Positions 54,558 to 62,076 of a stretch of DNA of 64,000 bases are shown one piece after another. This stretch comes from Pseudomonas marginalis (lineage in GTDB: Bacteria > Pseudomonadota > Gammaproteobacteria > Pseudomonadales > Pseudomonadaceae). The DNA is taken from positions 620,001-684,000 of the forward strand of contig NZ_FNSU01000004.1 in the NCBI RefSeq assembly GCF_900105325.1. Direction: 5' to 3'. The notes under the pieces are model-generated. The model was not told the DNA's origin. It searched no databases and was given only the letters and a program-made list of their open reading frames with translations. The position numbers and the translations under genes are program-made. Position 1 is the stretch's first letter. Each line of letters opens with the position of its first letter.

Positions 54558-54592
54558 GGGGCAGTCCTCCAGAGAAGTTGCCCCTAGGATCA

Positions 54593-54617
54593 ACCTTGAC
54601 CTGTGGGGAAGGTCAAG
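54593..54617 (-). promoter_or_regulatory. CueR-like operator of copA
   Basis: Read on the minus strand, TTGACC is followed by TTCCCCACAGGTCAAGGT, the ACCTT..AAGGT dyad with an over-long spacer typical of MerR/CueR promoters. It lies directly upstream of copA and downstream of the 54623-55003 gene. Confidence 0.75.
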
Positions 54618-54622
54618 TGTCT

Positions 54623-55003
54623 TCAGTATTCCAGTGCGGCAGGCTTGAGGTACATGCCTTCCGGGCCCTGGGCAATGCGCAACTTGCGTACGTCACCGGC
54701 CTTGAGCGTGATGTTCTGCGCCGGCGGCGCGAGCAGGCCCGGCAAGCAACCCGGTGACTGGCCCGGCAGCAGTTTCAGGCGCAGCGACACATTGCCGGCG
54801 GGCAGGTTGAACGAGGTGGACTGTTCCTGGAACAGGCGCCCGGCCAACTGGTCCTGGATGTACAGGCCGATCTCGCAATTGGTCGGTACTTCCAGGCGTT
54901 CGCGGGAAATGATCAGCACCGCATAGTCTTCTGCGGCGAGGGCCTGGGGCGCAGCGGCAGACAAGCTCATCAGGCCGACAAGGCCAAAAAACGACCAGCG
55001 CAT
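54623..55003 (-). CDS. Exported protein of the copper cluster, unknown function
   Basis: The 126-residue product has signal peptide MRWSFFGLVGLMSLSAAAPQ ending AALA-like before AEDYAVLIISRE. The mature part has two cysteines (TNCEIGLYIQD and SPGCLPGLL) and ends GMYLKPAALEY. No family name is recalled. It has its start 55 bases right of a longer in-frame region, but MRWSFFG gives a clean signal peptide. It lies between copA and copZ, divergent from copZ. A role in metal handling is inferred only from location. Confidence 0.72.
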   Translation of the reverse strand: MRWSFFGLVGLMSLSAAAPQALAAEDYAVLIISRERLEVPTNCEIGLYIQDQLAGRLFQEQSTSFNLPAGNVSLRLKLLPGQSPGCLPGLLAPPAQNITLKAGDVRKLRIAQGPEGMYLKPAALEY

Positions 55004-55089
55004 GGCGAATGCTCCGTGGTTTGAATCGAAGATGGGTGAAGCTTGGCCGACGCCGCGGTGTAATACCAGCCCGGCCGAAAGTTTCAGAA

Positions 55090-55118
55090 CTTGACCTTGC
55101 CATCGTGGCAAGGTCAAG
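55090..55118 (+). promoter_or_regulatory. CueR-like operator of copZ
   Basis: Perfect 13-base inverted arms (CTTGACCTTGCCA / TGGCAAGGTCAAG) flank a three-base centre. The TTGACC element and ACCTT..AAGGT dyad match the MerR-type promoter layout. It lies 33 bases before the copZ start and between divergent genes. Confidence 0.82.
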
Positions 55119-55150
55119 ACTGGGTTCAACCTCATCAAAGGAGTCATGTC

Positions 55151-55348
55151 ATGCAAATATTCAGCGTTGAAGGAATGACCTGCGGCCACTGCGTTCGGGC
55201 CGTGACCCAGGCGGTGCAGAGCCAGGATCCGGCGGCCAGCGTGAAGGTCGACCTGGCGGCGAAAGAGGTGGGCGTCGAAAGCCGCCTGTCTGCCGAGGAA
55301 GTGATCAGCCTGATCAGCGAAGAGGGCTACAGCGCCAAGCTCGCCTGA
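55151..55348 (+). CDS. copZ: Copper chaperone CopZ-like heavy-metal-associated protein
   Basis: The 65-residue protein consists of a single HMA domain. It starts MQIFSVEGMTCGHCVRAVTQ with the metal-binding GMTCGHC motif and ends SEEGYSAKLA. It should deliver Cu(I) to CopA. AGGAG precedes the ATG at 55151. A longer in-frame ORF from 55091 overlaps the operator and is not real. Confidence 0.93.
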   Translation: MQIFSVEGMTCGHCVRAVTQAVQSQDPAASVKVDLAAKEVGVESRLSAEEVISLISEEGYSAKLA

Positions 55349-55433
55349 CCCATTCAAATAGTTAGCGAGCTATCGTATTCAATGCACCCAAGCGCGGCTA
55401 AACTGTCGGGCTGCCGACACACTTGGGTGCCTG

Positions 55434-56627
55434 ATGAACCTCCGCATAATCCTGATTCTGGGCGCCTTGAGCGCCTTCGCGCCGCTGGCGATCGATTTCT
55501 ACCTGCCTGGCTTTCCTGCCATGGCGACGGCCTTCGGGACCGACGAAAAACATATCCAGTTGACCCTGGCGGTGTATTTCGCCGGCCTGGCCATCGGCCA
55601 ACTGATCTACGGCCCACTGGCAGACCGCTTTGGTCGACGCGGCCCGCTGCTCAGCGGCGTAACCCTGTTTACCCTGGCGTCCTTTGCCTGCGCGTACGCG
55701 CCGTCCCTGGAATGGCTGATTGGCGCACGTTTCGTGCAGGCCCTCGGCGGTTGCGCGGGCATGGTGATTTCCCGCGCCGTGGTCAGTGACAAATGTGATG
55801 CGGTGGGCTCGGCCAAGGTGTATTCGCAACTGATGCTGGTGACCGGCCTGGCGCCGATCCTTGCGCCATTGGCGGGTGGTGTGATGGTCGGGTTGTGGGG
55901 CTGGCAGTCGATTTTCCTCGCACTGTCGATCTTCAGCGTGATGGCGGCGATCGCCGTGGCGGTCGGTTTGCCGGAAACCTTTCCGGCCCATCAGCCGCGT
56001 CAACCCTTGTCCGGATCGCTGCGCCGCTATGGCGCGCTGTTGTCAGACCGGGTCTACCTCGGTTACGCCCTGACCGGGGGCATTTCGATTGCCGGGATGT
56101 TTGCCTACATCGCCGGCTCCCCGTTCGTATTTATCAAACTCTATGGCGTGCCCGCCGAGCATTACGGCTGGCTGTTCGGTTCCAACGCCGCGGGGTTCAT
56201 CCTGGTTGCACAGGTTAACGCGCGGCTGCTGGCCAAGCGTGGCCCGGCGTTTCTGCTGTCGCGCACGGTGTGGGTCTATCTGCTGGCGGCGCTGTCACTG
56301 TTGGGCATCGCGGCCTTGCGCACCGAAGCGTTATGGCCGTTGCTGGTACCGCTGTTCATCTGTATCGCCAGCCTGGGCTGCATCTTGCCCAACACCTCGG
56401 CCTGTGCCATGAGCGGGCAGGGCGCCCGGGCCGGCAGCGCGTCGGCCTTGCTCGGTTGCATTCAGTTTGGCGTGGCGGCAGGGGCGGCTTCGTTGGTGGG
56501 CGTGCTGCACGACGGCACGGCGATGCCGATGGCGATGGTCATCAGCTTGTGCGGGGTGTTGGCGGTGACAATTGCGATGTCGACCCAGCGCCTGCAACGG
56601 GCAAGAGCCACGCAGGCGCAGGGCTGA
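55434..56627 (+). CDS. Bcr/CflA family multidrug MFS transporter
   Basis: The 397-residue inner-membrane protein has about 12 transmembrane segments. It starts MNLRIILILGALSAFAPLAI with the family motif AIDFYLPGFPAMA. The cytoplasmic loop motif GPLADRFGRRGPLL (MFS motif A) and RFVQALGGCAGMVISRAVV follow. These proteins export drugs by proton antiport. Substrate cannot be read from sequence. Confidence 0.94.
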   Translation: MNLRIILILGALSAFAPLAIDFYLPGFPAMATAFGTDEKHIQLTLAVYFAGLAIGQLIYGPLADRFGRRGPLLSGVTLFTLASFACAYAPSLEWLIGARFVQALGGCAGMVISRAVVSDKCDAVGSAKVYSQLMLVTGLAPILAPLAGGVMVGLWGWQSIFLALSIFSVMAAIAVAVGLPETFPAHQPRQPLSGSLRRYGALLSDRVYLGYALTGGISIAGMFAYIAGSPFVFIKLYGVPAEHYGWLFGSNAAGFILVAQVNARLLAKRGPAFLLSRTVWVYLLAALSLLGIAALRTEALWPLLVPLFICIASLGCILPNTSACAMSGQGARAGSASALLGCIQFGVAAGAASLVGVLHDGTAMPMAMVISLCGVLAVTIAMSTQRLQRARATQAQG

Positions 56628-56635
56628 AATGCAGG

Positions 56636-56818
56636 TCAGCCAGCGGCGGAGCGTTGCTGGCTGAGCGGGAAGCGGTGGGGAGCCTGGATGCGGGCTTGCA
56701 GGGTATCGGCGAAGGCGCGGGCCTCGGCCTCGCTGCGGAAGGTGAACGCGTCGCCGTCGAGACGAACCTGCCATTTATTGCCTGGGGATTTTGCTAACGC
56801 TTTTATCAGGATTTTCAT
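56636..56818 (-). CDS. Small hypothetical protein
   Basis: The 60-residue product starts MKILIKALAKSPGNKWQVRL, has DGDAFTFRSEAEARAFADTL in the middle and ends RSAAG. The pattern of codon third positions and the basic/amphipathic helix suggest a real gene. No named family is recalled. It is convergent with the MFS gene, nine bases away. Confidence 0.6.
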   Translation of the reverse strand: MKILIKALAKSPGNKWQVRLDGDAFTFRSEAEARAFADTLQARIQAPHRFPLSQQRSAAG

Positions 56819-56965
56819 TGCTGACTTCCTCACGTAAAAGAATCGTGGCAAAGGCGGCCAATATAAACCCGAATACGCTCACAAATATGACAAAGATCAA
56901 CTCTCTGACTAGCGGTGTCGTCCCTCACTTACACGAATAACGGACGACACTGATAGACGTTATCT

Positions 56966-57979
56966 TCAGAACCCTTCCAGCACGATCTTGCCCTTGGCTT
57001 TGCCGCTTTCCAGCAGGGCATGGGCACGGCGCAGGTTCGCCGCATTGATCACGCCGAAGTGCTCGCCCACCGTCGTTTTCAAGGTGCCGGCGTCGATCAG
57101 TTCGGCCACGCGATTAAGCAGGTTGTGCTGCTCGATCATGTCCGGGGTCTCGAACATCGAGCGCGTGTACATGAACTCCCAATGCAGCGACAGGCTCTTG
57201 CGCTTGAGTTTGCTCACGTCCAGCGCCTTGGGGTCGTCGATCAGCGCCAGCTTGCCTTGGGGTTGCAGCGCTTCGACCAGTTGGTCCAGGTGATGCTCGG
57301 TCTGGGTCAGGCTGGCGACGTGGGTCACCTGCGGGTGGCCGGCTTGTTTCAGCGCTTCGCTCAGCGGTTGGCTGTGGTCGATCACCAGGTCGGCGCCGAG
57401 TGCCTTGGTCCATTCCTGGGTTTCCGGGCGCGACGCGGTGCCGATCACCGTCAAGGCGGTGAGCTGGCTGGCCAGTTGGGTCAGGATCGAACCCACACCA
57501 CCGGCGGCACCGACGATGAGCAGGCTCTGGCCTTGCGCCTCTTTACCTTCACGCACTTGCAGGCGTTCGAATAGCAGCTCCCAGGCGGTGATGGCGGTCA
57601 GCGGCAGCGCGGCGGCTTCGGCAAAGCCCAGGCTCTTGGGCATATGGCCGACGATGCGCTCATCGACGGTGTGCAGTTCGCTGTTAGCGCCCGGGCGGAC
57701 CAGGGAACCGGCGTAGAACACCTTGTCGCCGACTTTGAACAGGCTCACTTCACTGCCGACGGCCTTGACCACACCGGCCACGTCCCAGCCCAGCACTTTG
57801 GCCGCGCCGTTCTCAGGGGCGACGTTCTGGCGCACCTTGGTGTCCACCGGGTTGACCGAGATGGCTTTGACTTCTACCAGCAGGTCACGGGGGCCGGCGA
57901 CGGGCTCCGGCAGCTGGATGTCTTGCAGGGATTTTTCATCGTTGATCGGCAGTGATGCGTAGTAAGCAATGGCTTTCAT
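56966..57979 (-). CDS. Zinc-type alcohol dehydrogenase-like quinone oxidoreductase
   Basis: The 337-residue MDR-superfamily protein resembles zeta-crystallin-like NAD(P)H:quinone oxidoreductases. It has a GroES-like N-terminal domain (about 1-130, SVNPVDTKVRQ and LGWDVAGVV). The nucleotide-binding domain has the glycine-rich LLIVGAAGGVGSILTQLA, and the protein ends KGKIVLEGF. The cysteines of the structural zinc site of true alcohol dehydrogenases are absent. It is 24 bases upstream of a quinol-monooxygenase-like gene, in one operon divergent from a LysR regulator. Confidence 0.9.
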   Translation of the reverse strand: MKAIAYYASLPINDEKSLQDIQLPEPVAGPRDLLVEVKAISVNPVDTKVRQNVAPENGAAKVLGWDVAGVVKAVGSEVSLFKVGDKVFYAGSLVRPGANSELHTVDERIVGHMPKSLGFAEAAALPLTAITAWELLFERLQVREGKEAQGQSLLIVGAAGGVGSILTQLASQLTALTVIGTASRPETQEWTKALGADLVIDHSQPLSEALKQAGHPQVTHVASLTQTEHHLDQLVEALQPQGKLALIDDPKALDVSKLKRKSLSLHWEFMYTRSMFETPDMIEQHNLLNRVAELIDAGTLKTTVGEHFGVINAANLRRAHALLESGKAKGKIVLEGF

Positions 57980-58003
57980 GGGGGCTCCGGAAAAAGGCGG
58001 TGA

Positions 58004-58297
58004 TCAGGCGAGAAACTTCAGGCGCTTGAGTTCGAAGTGTTCGATGACATCAGCGGCTTTGGCGCGAAAATGTTGGATGTGCGCACTCTGGTCGTGGTCG
58101 GCCAGTGCGGCGTCATCGCTCCAGCGTTCGAGCATGTAGAAGGTCTCAGGGTGTTGCAGGTCCTGGTGCAGGTCGTATTGCTCGCAGCCGGCTTCAAGGC
58201 GGGTGGGTTCCAGCAGGTCGCGCAGCAGCGGCTCCAGGGTGGCCTGTTGGCCAGGTTTGGCGATCAGCGTGGCGATGACGTTAAAGGCTGTGGACAT
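58004..58297 (-). CDS. Putative quinol monooxygenase (ABM/YgiN-like)
   Basis: The 97-residue protein has the antibiotic biosynthesis monooxygenase dimeric alpha-beta-barrel fold. Segments include IATLIAKPGQQATLEPLLRD, QYDLHQDLQHPETFYMLERW and HDQSAHIQHF. YgiN-type enzymes oxidise quinols. Pairing with a quinone oxidoreductase gene suggests a quinone redox cycle. The start MSTAFNVIATL was chosen; the longer frame is antisense to the LysR gene. Confidence 0.88.
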   Translation of the reverse strand: MSTAFNVIATLIAKPGQQATLEPLLRDLLEPTRLEAGCEQYDLHQDLQHPETFYMLERWSDDAALADHDQSAHIQHFRAKAADVIEHFELKRLKFLA

Positions 58298-58368
58298 ATT
58301 CAACTCCAGACACGTGATAACGGGATGGGCAGATGATTGGCCATTTCCCTGCAAGATAAAAGCGGCTA

Positions 58369-58384
58369 AAACAGCACTCTGTTT
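58369..58384. promoter_or_regulatory. Candidate LysR-type operator
   Basis: The dyad AAACAG-CACT-CTGTTT lies in the 115-base region between the divergent quinol-monooxygenase and LysR genes, 28 bases before the LysR start. Position and symmetry fit a LysR regulator site, but no consensus proves it. Confidence 0.4.
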
Positions 58385-58412
58385 CAATAATATTTTGATA
58401 ATGGGTGGTTGA

Positions 58413-59339
58413 ATGCTGCGTTTTGATGATTTGCAGTTGTTTGTACGCGCCGCGGACCTGGGCAGTTTGTCGGCGGCGGCGCGGGTGATGGACCTTTCGC
58501 CCGCCGTGGCCAGCGCGGCGCTCAAGCGTATCGAACAGCAACTGGGCACGCGTTTGCTGGCGCGCTCCACCCGCAGCCTGCGCCTGACCGCCGAAGGTGA
58601 AGGCTTCCTGGAATATGCCCGGACTGCGTTGAGCGCCCTGGACGAAGGACGGCGATTGTTGGCCAGTGGCCAGGACCATGTCAGTGGGGTGTTGCAACTC
58701 TCGGCCCCCTCGGATTTCGGCCGCAACCAACTACTGCCCTGGCTGGACGAATTTCAGCACGAGTACCCGCAACTCACCGTGCGCCTGCTGCTGGGCGATC
58801 GGATTGCCGACCTGTTCCGCCAGCCGGTGGACATTGCCCTGCGCTATGGCGAGCCCGAAGACTCCAGCCTGGTCGCCCTGCCCGTCGCGCCGCACAACGT
58901 TCGCGTGTTGTGCGCAGCCCCCAGCTATCTCGCGCGTTATGGCGAGCCGCGACAGCTGGAGCAATTGGCCCAGCACAATTGCTTGCTTTACATGCTTGGC
59001 AGCCGAGTGCATGACCACTGGAGCTTCCACGATGGCAAACGCGAAGTCAGCCTCACGGTCGGTGGTGATCGCTTCAGCGACGATGCCGATGTGGTGCGCC
59101 GCTGGGCGGTGGCGGGCGTGGGCATTGCCTACAAATCCTGGCTGGATGTGAGCACCGATGTACTGGCCGGGCGCTTGCGCCTGGTCTTGCCTGAATTGCG
59201 TGGCGAGCGCACACCGCTCAATTTGTTGTGCGCCCATCGGGCCCAGTTGAGCAAACCCATCAACCTGCTGCGGGAAATGCTCGTGTCGCGCTGTGCGACA
59301 TTGACCGCTCAATTGCCGGAGCGATTGGGTACGCCGTAA
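58413..59339 (+). CDS. LysR family transcriptional regulator
   Basis: The 308-residue regulator has an N-terminal winged helix-turn-helix (LRFDDLQLFVRAADLGSLSA) and a type 2 periplasmic-binding-like effector domain. FLEYARTALSALDEG and VALRYG-like segments follow, in the CrgA/AaeR-type subgroup. It is divergent from the quinone oxidoreductase operon and probably controls it; the inducer is unknown. Confidence 0.92.
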   Translation: MLRFDDLQLFVRAADLGSLSAAARVMDLSPAVASAALKRIEQQLGTRLLARSTRSLRLTAEGEGFLEYARTALSALDEGRRLLASGQDHVSGVLQLSAPSDFGRNQLLPWLDEFQHEYPQLTVRLLLGDRIADLFRQPVDIALRYGEPEDSSLVALPVAPHNVRVLCAAPSYLARYGEPRQLEQLAQHNCLLYMLGSRVHDHWSFHDGKREVSLTVGGDRFSDDADVVRRWAVAGVGIAYKSWLDVSTDVLAGRLRLVLPELRGERTPLNLLCAHRAQLSKPINLLREMLVSRCATLTAQLPERLGTP

Positions 59340-59476
59340 CAGCCTCCATCACACAAGGAAATTTCACTCAGCTCCTGTCCCTATTCATGCTGTCAGACGC
59401 CGCGGAACCGCTGGTTTACGCACCTATACTTTGGCGCCCACCGCAGCAGAAAAGTAATTCGACCGGGAGTGAATCG

Positions 59477-60172
59477 ATGGAACAGGCACCATGCATCAGT
59501 CAGATCGCCAGCTTGCTCGCCGAACCCAAACGCACCGCCATGCTCTGGTCCCTGATGGACGGCTCGGCCAAGTCCTCGGAGGAATTGGCGCTGCTTGCCG
59601 GGTTGTCACCTGCCTCGGCGAATGCCCATCTGGCACGGCTGACGGGGAGTGGCTTGCTGCGTACCGAGGGCCGGCGTGGCAAGCGGCTGTTTCGCATGGC
59701 GGCGGCCGATGTCAGCGTCGCCATCGATGCCTTGGCCAGTACGACCCTGGCCAGCGCCGCACGTAGTGCGCCGCATGCTTCACCGCCGGTGTTGGTGGCG
59801 CCGCCATTGTTGCGACATGCGCGGCTGTGCCAGGGCCACCTCGGCGGCGAAGTGGCGGCGCAGCTGCGTGAGCGGATGTTGGTGGCGGGGTGGATCGAGC
59901 GTCATGAGCAACGCATTGAGGTGACGATCAAGGGCGCACAGCACCTGGCGGGCCTGGGTATTTACACCCAGGCGCTGGCGTCGCCACTGGTGTGCGACTG
60001 CTTCGATTGGAGCCAGCGGCAACCGCACCTGGGCGGCGCGCTGGGTGCGGGGCTGTTGCAGTTGTTCCTGCAATCGAACTGGATCAGCCTGGTCAATGAG
60101 TCCCAGGCGGTGCAGCTCAACGACAACGGGCTGGCAGAAATCGCCCGATTGGCCATGTCCGAACAATCTTAG
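59477..60172 (+). CDS. ArsR-like winged-helix regulator
   Basis: The 231-residue protein has an N-terminal ArsR-type helix-turn-helix at about residues 5-85 (IASLLAEPKRTAMLWSLMDG, LSPASANAHLARLTGSGLL). A C-terminal domain of about 130 residues has cysteines in HARLCQGHLGG and SPLVCDCFDWSQRQPHLGGA. The start at MEQAPCISQ follows GGGAGTGAATCG. Inducer and targets are unknown; C-terminal cysteines could bind metal or sense redox, an inference only. Confidence 0.85.
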   Translation: MEQAPCISQIASLLAEPKRTAMLWSLMDGSAKSSEELALLAGLSPASANAHLARLTGSGLLRTEGRRGKRLFRMAAADVSVAIDALASTTLASAARSAPHASPPVLVAPPLLRHARLCQGHLGGEVAAQLRERMLVAGWIERHEQRIEVTIKGAQHLAGLGIYTQALASPLVCDCFDWSQRQPHLGGALGAGLLQLFLQSNWISLVNESQAVQLNDNGLAEIARLAMSEQS

Positions 60173-60184
60173 CCTTGAGGGTTT

Positions 60185-60233
60185 GCCATCATCGCCCTGG
60201 CCTTTTTGATTCCATGGACCTGGCGATGATGGC
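60185..60233. terminator. Inverted repeat between convergent genes
   Basis: Perfect 12-base arms (GCCATCATCGCC / GGCGATGATGGC) separated by 25 bases lie between the convergent ArsR-like and add genes. T-rich stretches inside the loop and a short TTT after the right arm are consistent with a bidirectional terminator, though weakly. Confidence 0.5.
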
Positions 60234-60244
60234 TTTGCGTCCGG

Positions 60245-61198
60245 TCAGGGTTTTACCAGGCGCGCATCCAGGCTGTTCTGCGCCAGGCGTTTGGCCTGGT
60301 CCTGGGTCATGCCCAGCGAGGTGTACAGCGCGTGGAAGTTCTCGGTGACATAGCCGCCGAAGTACGCCGGGTCATCGGAGTTCACCGTGACCTTCACGCC
60401 ACGCTCGAGCATGTCGAGGATGTTGTGCTGGGCCATGTCGTCGAACACACAGAGCTTGGTGTTGGACAGCGGGCAGACGGTCAACGGGATCTGCTCATCG
60501 ATGATGCGCTGCATCAGGCGCTCGTCTTCGATGGCACGTACGCCATGGTCGATACGCTGGATTTTCAGCAGGTCGATGGCTTCCCAGATGTACTCGGGCG
60601 GGCCTTCTTCGCCGGCGTGGGCGACGGTGAGGAAGCCTTCGTGACGGGCACGGTCGAACACACGCTGGAACTTGCTCGGCGGGTGACCCATTTCTGAACT
60701 GTCCAGGCCCACGGCCACGAACGCGTCACGGAACGGCAGTGCCTGGTCGAGGGTTTTCTCGGCTTCGGCTTCGCTCAGGTGGCGCAGGAAACTGAGGATC
60801 AAACCGCTGGTGATGCCCAGTTGCTGTTCGCCATCTTTGAGCGCAGCGGCGATGCCGTTGAGCACCACTTCGAACGGTACGCCACGGTCGGTGTGGGTTT
60901 GGGGGTCGAAGAAGGGCTCGGTGTGGATCACGTTCTGGGCTTTGCAGCGCAGCAGGTAAGCCCAGGTCAGGTCGTAGAAATCCTGGGAGGTGCGCAGCAC
61001 ATCGGCGCCCTTGTAATACAGGTCGAGAAACTCTTGCAGGTTGTTGAAGGCATAGGCCTTGCGCAGGGTTTCGACGTCGTTCCACGGCAGCGCGATCTTG
61101 TTGCGCTCGGCCAGGGCGAACAGCAGCTCAGGCTCCAGCGAGCCCTCCAGGTGCAGGTGCAATTCAGCCTTGGGCAGGGCGTTGAGCCAATCGTACAT
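60245..61198 (-). CDS. add: Adenosine/adenine deaminase
   Basis: The 317-residue protein is a metal-dependent amidohydrolase of the ADA family. Metal ligands H14 and H16 are in LPKAELHLHLEGS. Other residues are in TVAHAGEEGPPEY, the catalytic Glu context, RIDHGVRAIED, CPLSNTKLCVF and the metal aspartate in VTVNSDDPAYFGG. The P. aeruginosa homologue PA0148 was characterised as an adenine deaminase, so adenine may be the substrate. The length and signatures are intact. Confidence 0.94.
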   Translation of the reverse strand: MYDWLNALPKAELHLHLEGSLEPELLFALAERNKIALPWNDVETLRKAYAFNNLQEFLDLYYKGADVLRTSQDFYDLTWAYLLRCKAQNVIHTEPFFDPQTHTDRGVPFEVVLNGIAAALKDGEQQLGITSGLILSFLRHLSEAEAEKTLDQALPFRDAFVAVGLDSSEMGHPPSKFQRVFDRARHEGFLTVAHAGEEGPPEYIWEAIDLLKIQRIDHGVRAIEDERLMQRIIDEQIPLTVCPLSNTKLCVFDDMAQHNILDMLERGVKVTVNSDDPAYFGGYVTENFHALYTSLGMTQDQAKRLAQNSLDARLVKP

Positions 61199-61392
61199 TT
61201 TCTAAATTCTCATCAGGTGCAATGGCGGCATTCTACAGGCCGTGGCTTAAATAATCGGCAAAACCTGACCAGCAGGAGAGTATTCGATTTATTCACGCAA
61301 GGGCTGTGTGAACTAAGGTGTAACGAAACGTTAGCGGCTTGGCGCAGTCTGTACCCCATCAATGACTGATTTGCCGTACTAAAAGGCCCGGA
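61199..61392. promoter_or_regulatory. Divergent region add / chaA
   Basis: This 194-base gap separates divergent genes and presumably holds both promoters. I see no assignable motif. Confidence 0.3.
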
Positions 61393-61722
61393 ATGCTCAC
61401 ATCCCTCAAGCAAGAAAAATTCATGCTGCTGGCGCTGATTGCCGCCATCGCCGCCTACCCGCTGGAGCACTGGATGCTGCACAGCGGGCAAATGGTGGCA
61501 CTGTTGGCCGGCGTGGTGTTGATCGGTTTTATCGTCGTGGCGTCGATGCGCGTGGCCCACCACGCCGAGCAACTGGCAGAAAAAGTCGGCGATCCCTACG
61601 GCACCATGATCCTGACCCTTGCCGCAGTGCTGGTGGAGGTGGTGATCCTGGCGATCATGATGAGCAATGAGCCGTCACCCACTCTGGTGCGCGACACCAT
61701 CTATTCGGCGGTGATTTTCTAG
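61393..61722 (+). pseudogene. chaA: Truncated ChaA-type Ca2+/H+ antiporter
   Basis: The gene opens normally with MLTSLKQEKFMLLALIAAIA and proceeds through CaCA-family membrane segments (GEP-like region AEQLAEKVGDPYGTMILTLA and AVLVEVVILAIMMSNEP). It stops after 109 codons, shortly after TLVRDTIYSAV. Full-length ChaA proteins have about 360 residues. The break falls in a conserved segment and is followed by unrelated DNA, so the gene was cut by an insertion or deletion. The rest of chaA is not in the window. Confidence 0.85.
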
Positions 61723-61739
61723 ACACACTACGCTTTGGT

Positions 61740-61761
61740 GTCAAAGCCCTTAGGCTTTGAC
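61740..61761. repeat. Nine-base perfect hairpin at the chaA junction
   Basis: Arms GTCAAAGCC and GGCTTTGAC flank a four-base loop, beginning 18 bases after the truncated chaA stop. It directly precedes the GCTCTT array. Confidence 0.8.
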
Positions 61762-61763
61762 CT

Positions 61764-61871
61764 GCTCTTGCTCTTGCTCTTGCTCTTGCTCTTGCTCTTG
61801 CTCTTGCTCTTGCTCTTGCTCTTGCTCTTGCTCTTGCTCTTGCTCTTGCTCTTGCTCTTGCTCTTGCTCTT
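61764..61871. repeat. Tandem hexanucleotide repeat (GCTCTT)18
   Basis: Eighteen perfect consecutive copies of GCTCTT (108 bases) without interruption, then a shift to GATGGGG. Perfect identity suggests recent expansion or ongoing slippage. No convincing reading frame uses it. Confidence 0.97.
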
Positions 61872-62076
61872 GATGGGGAAGATTAAGATGTGTATTTGAT
61901 TGGGAGTGCTCTTGCCTTGTCCTTCCTGACACACCTCTATCTATGGCATACCCCGGAAGCCCGAAGATTTTCCTCAGCTCGTGTTTGTGACTCTGCTTGA
62001 GGTCTAAGGATGACTTGCTGTGTGGGGAGCATCCTTGCCGCGAGTTCATACAAGATCAGCGACACGCGGCTACCTG

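Larger units (their letters stand above)
61723..62076. other. Non-coding island junction with tandem repeat
   Basis: This 354-base stretch contains a 9-base perfect hairpin, 18 tandem copies of GCTCTT and an AT-richer tail. It separates truncated chaA from the helicase gene. Open frames across it (Gln-Glu, Ser-Lys or Leu-Leu repeats) arise from the tandem repeat and are not credible genes. Confidence 0.7.

Noticed and set aside
61764..61871. Possible CRISPR-like array
   Set aside because: The unit is a six-base perfect tandem repeat without spacers, so it is a microsatellite-like array.
61728..62049. Open frames encoding Ser-Lys or Gln-Glu dipeptide repeats
   Set aside because: They are produced by the GCTCTT tandem repeat read on the minus strand. 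They lack a convincing start, ribosome-binding site or any non-repeat domain.
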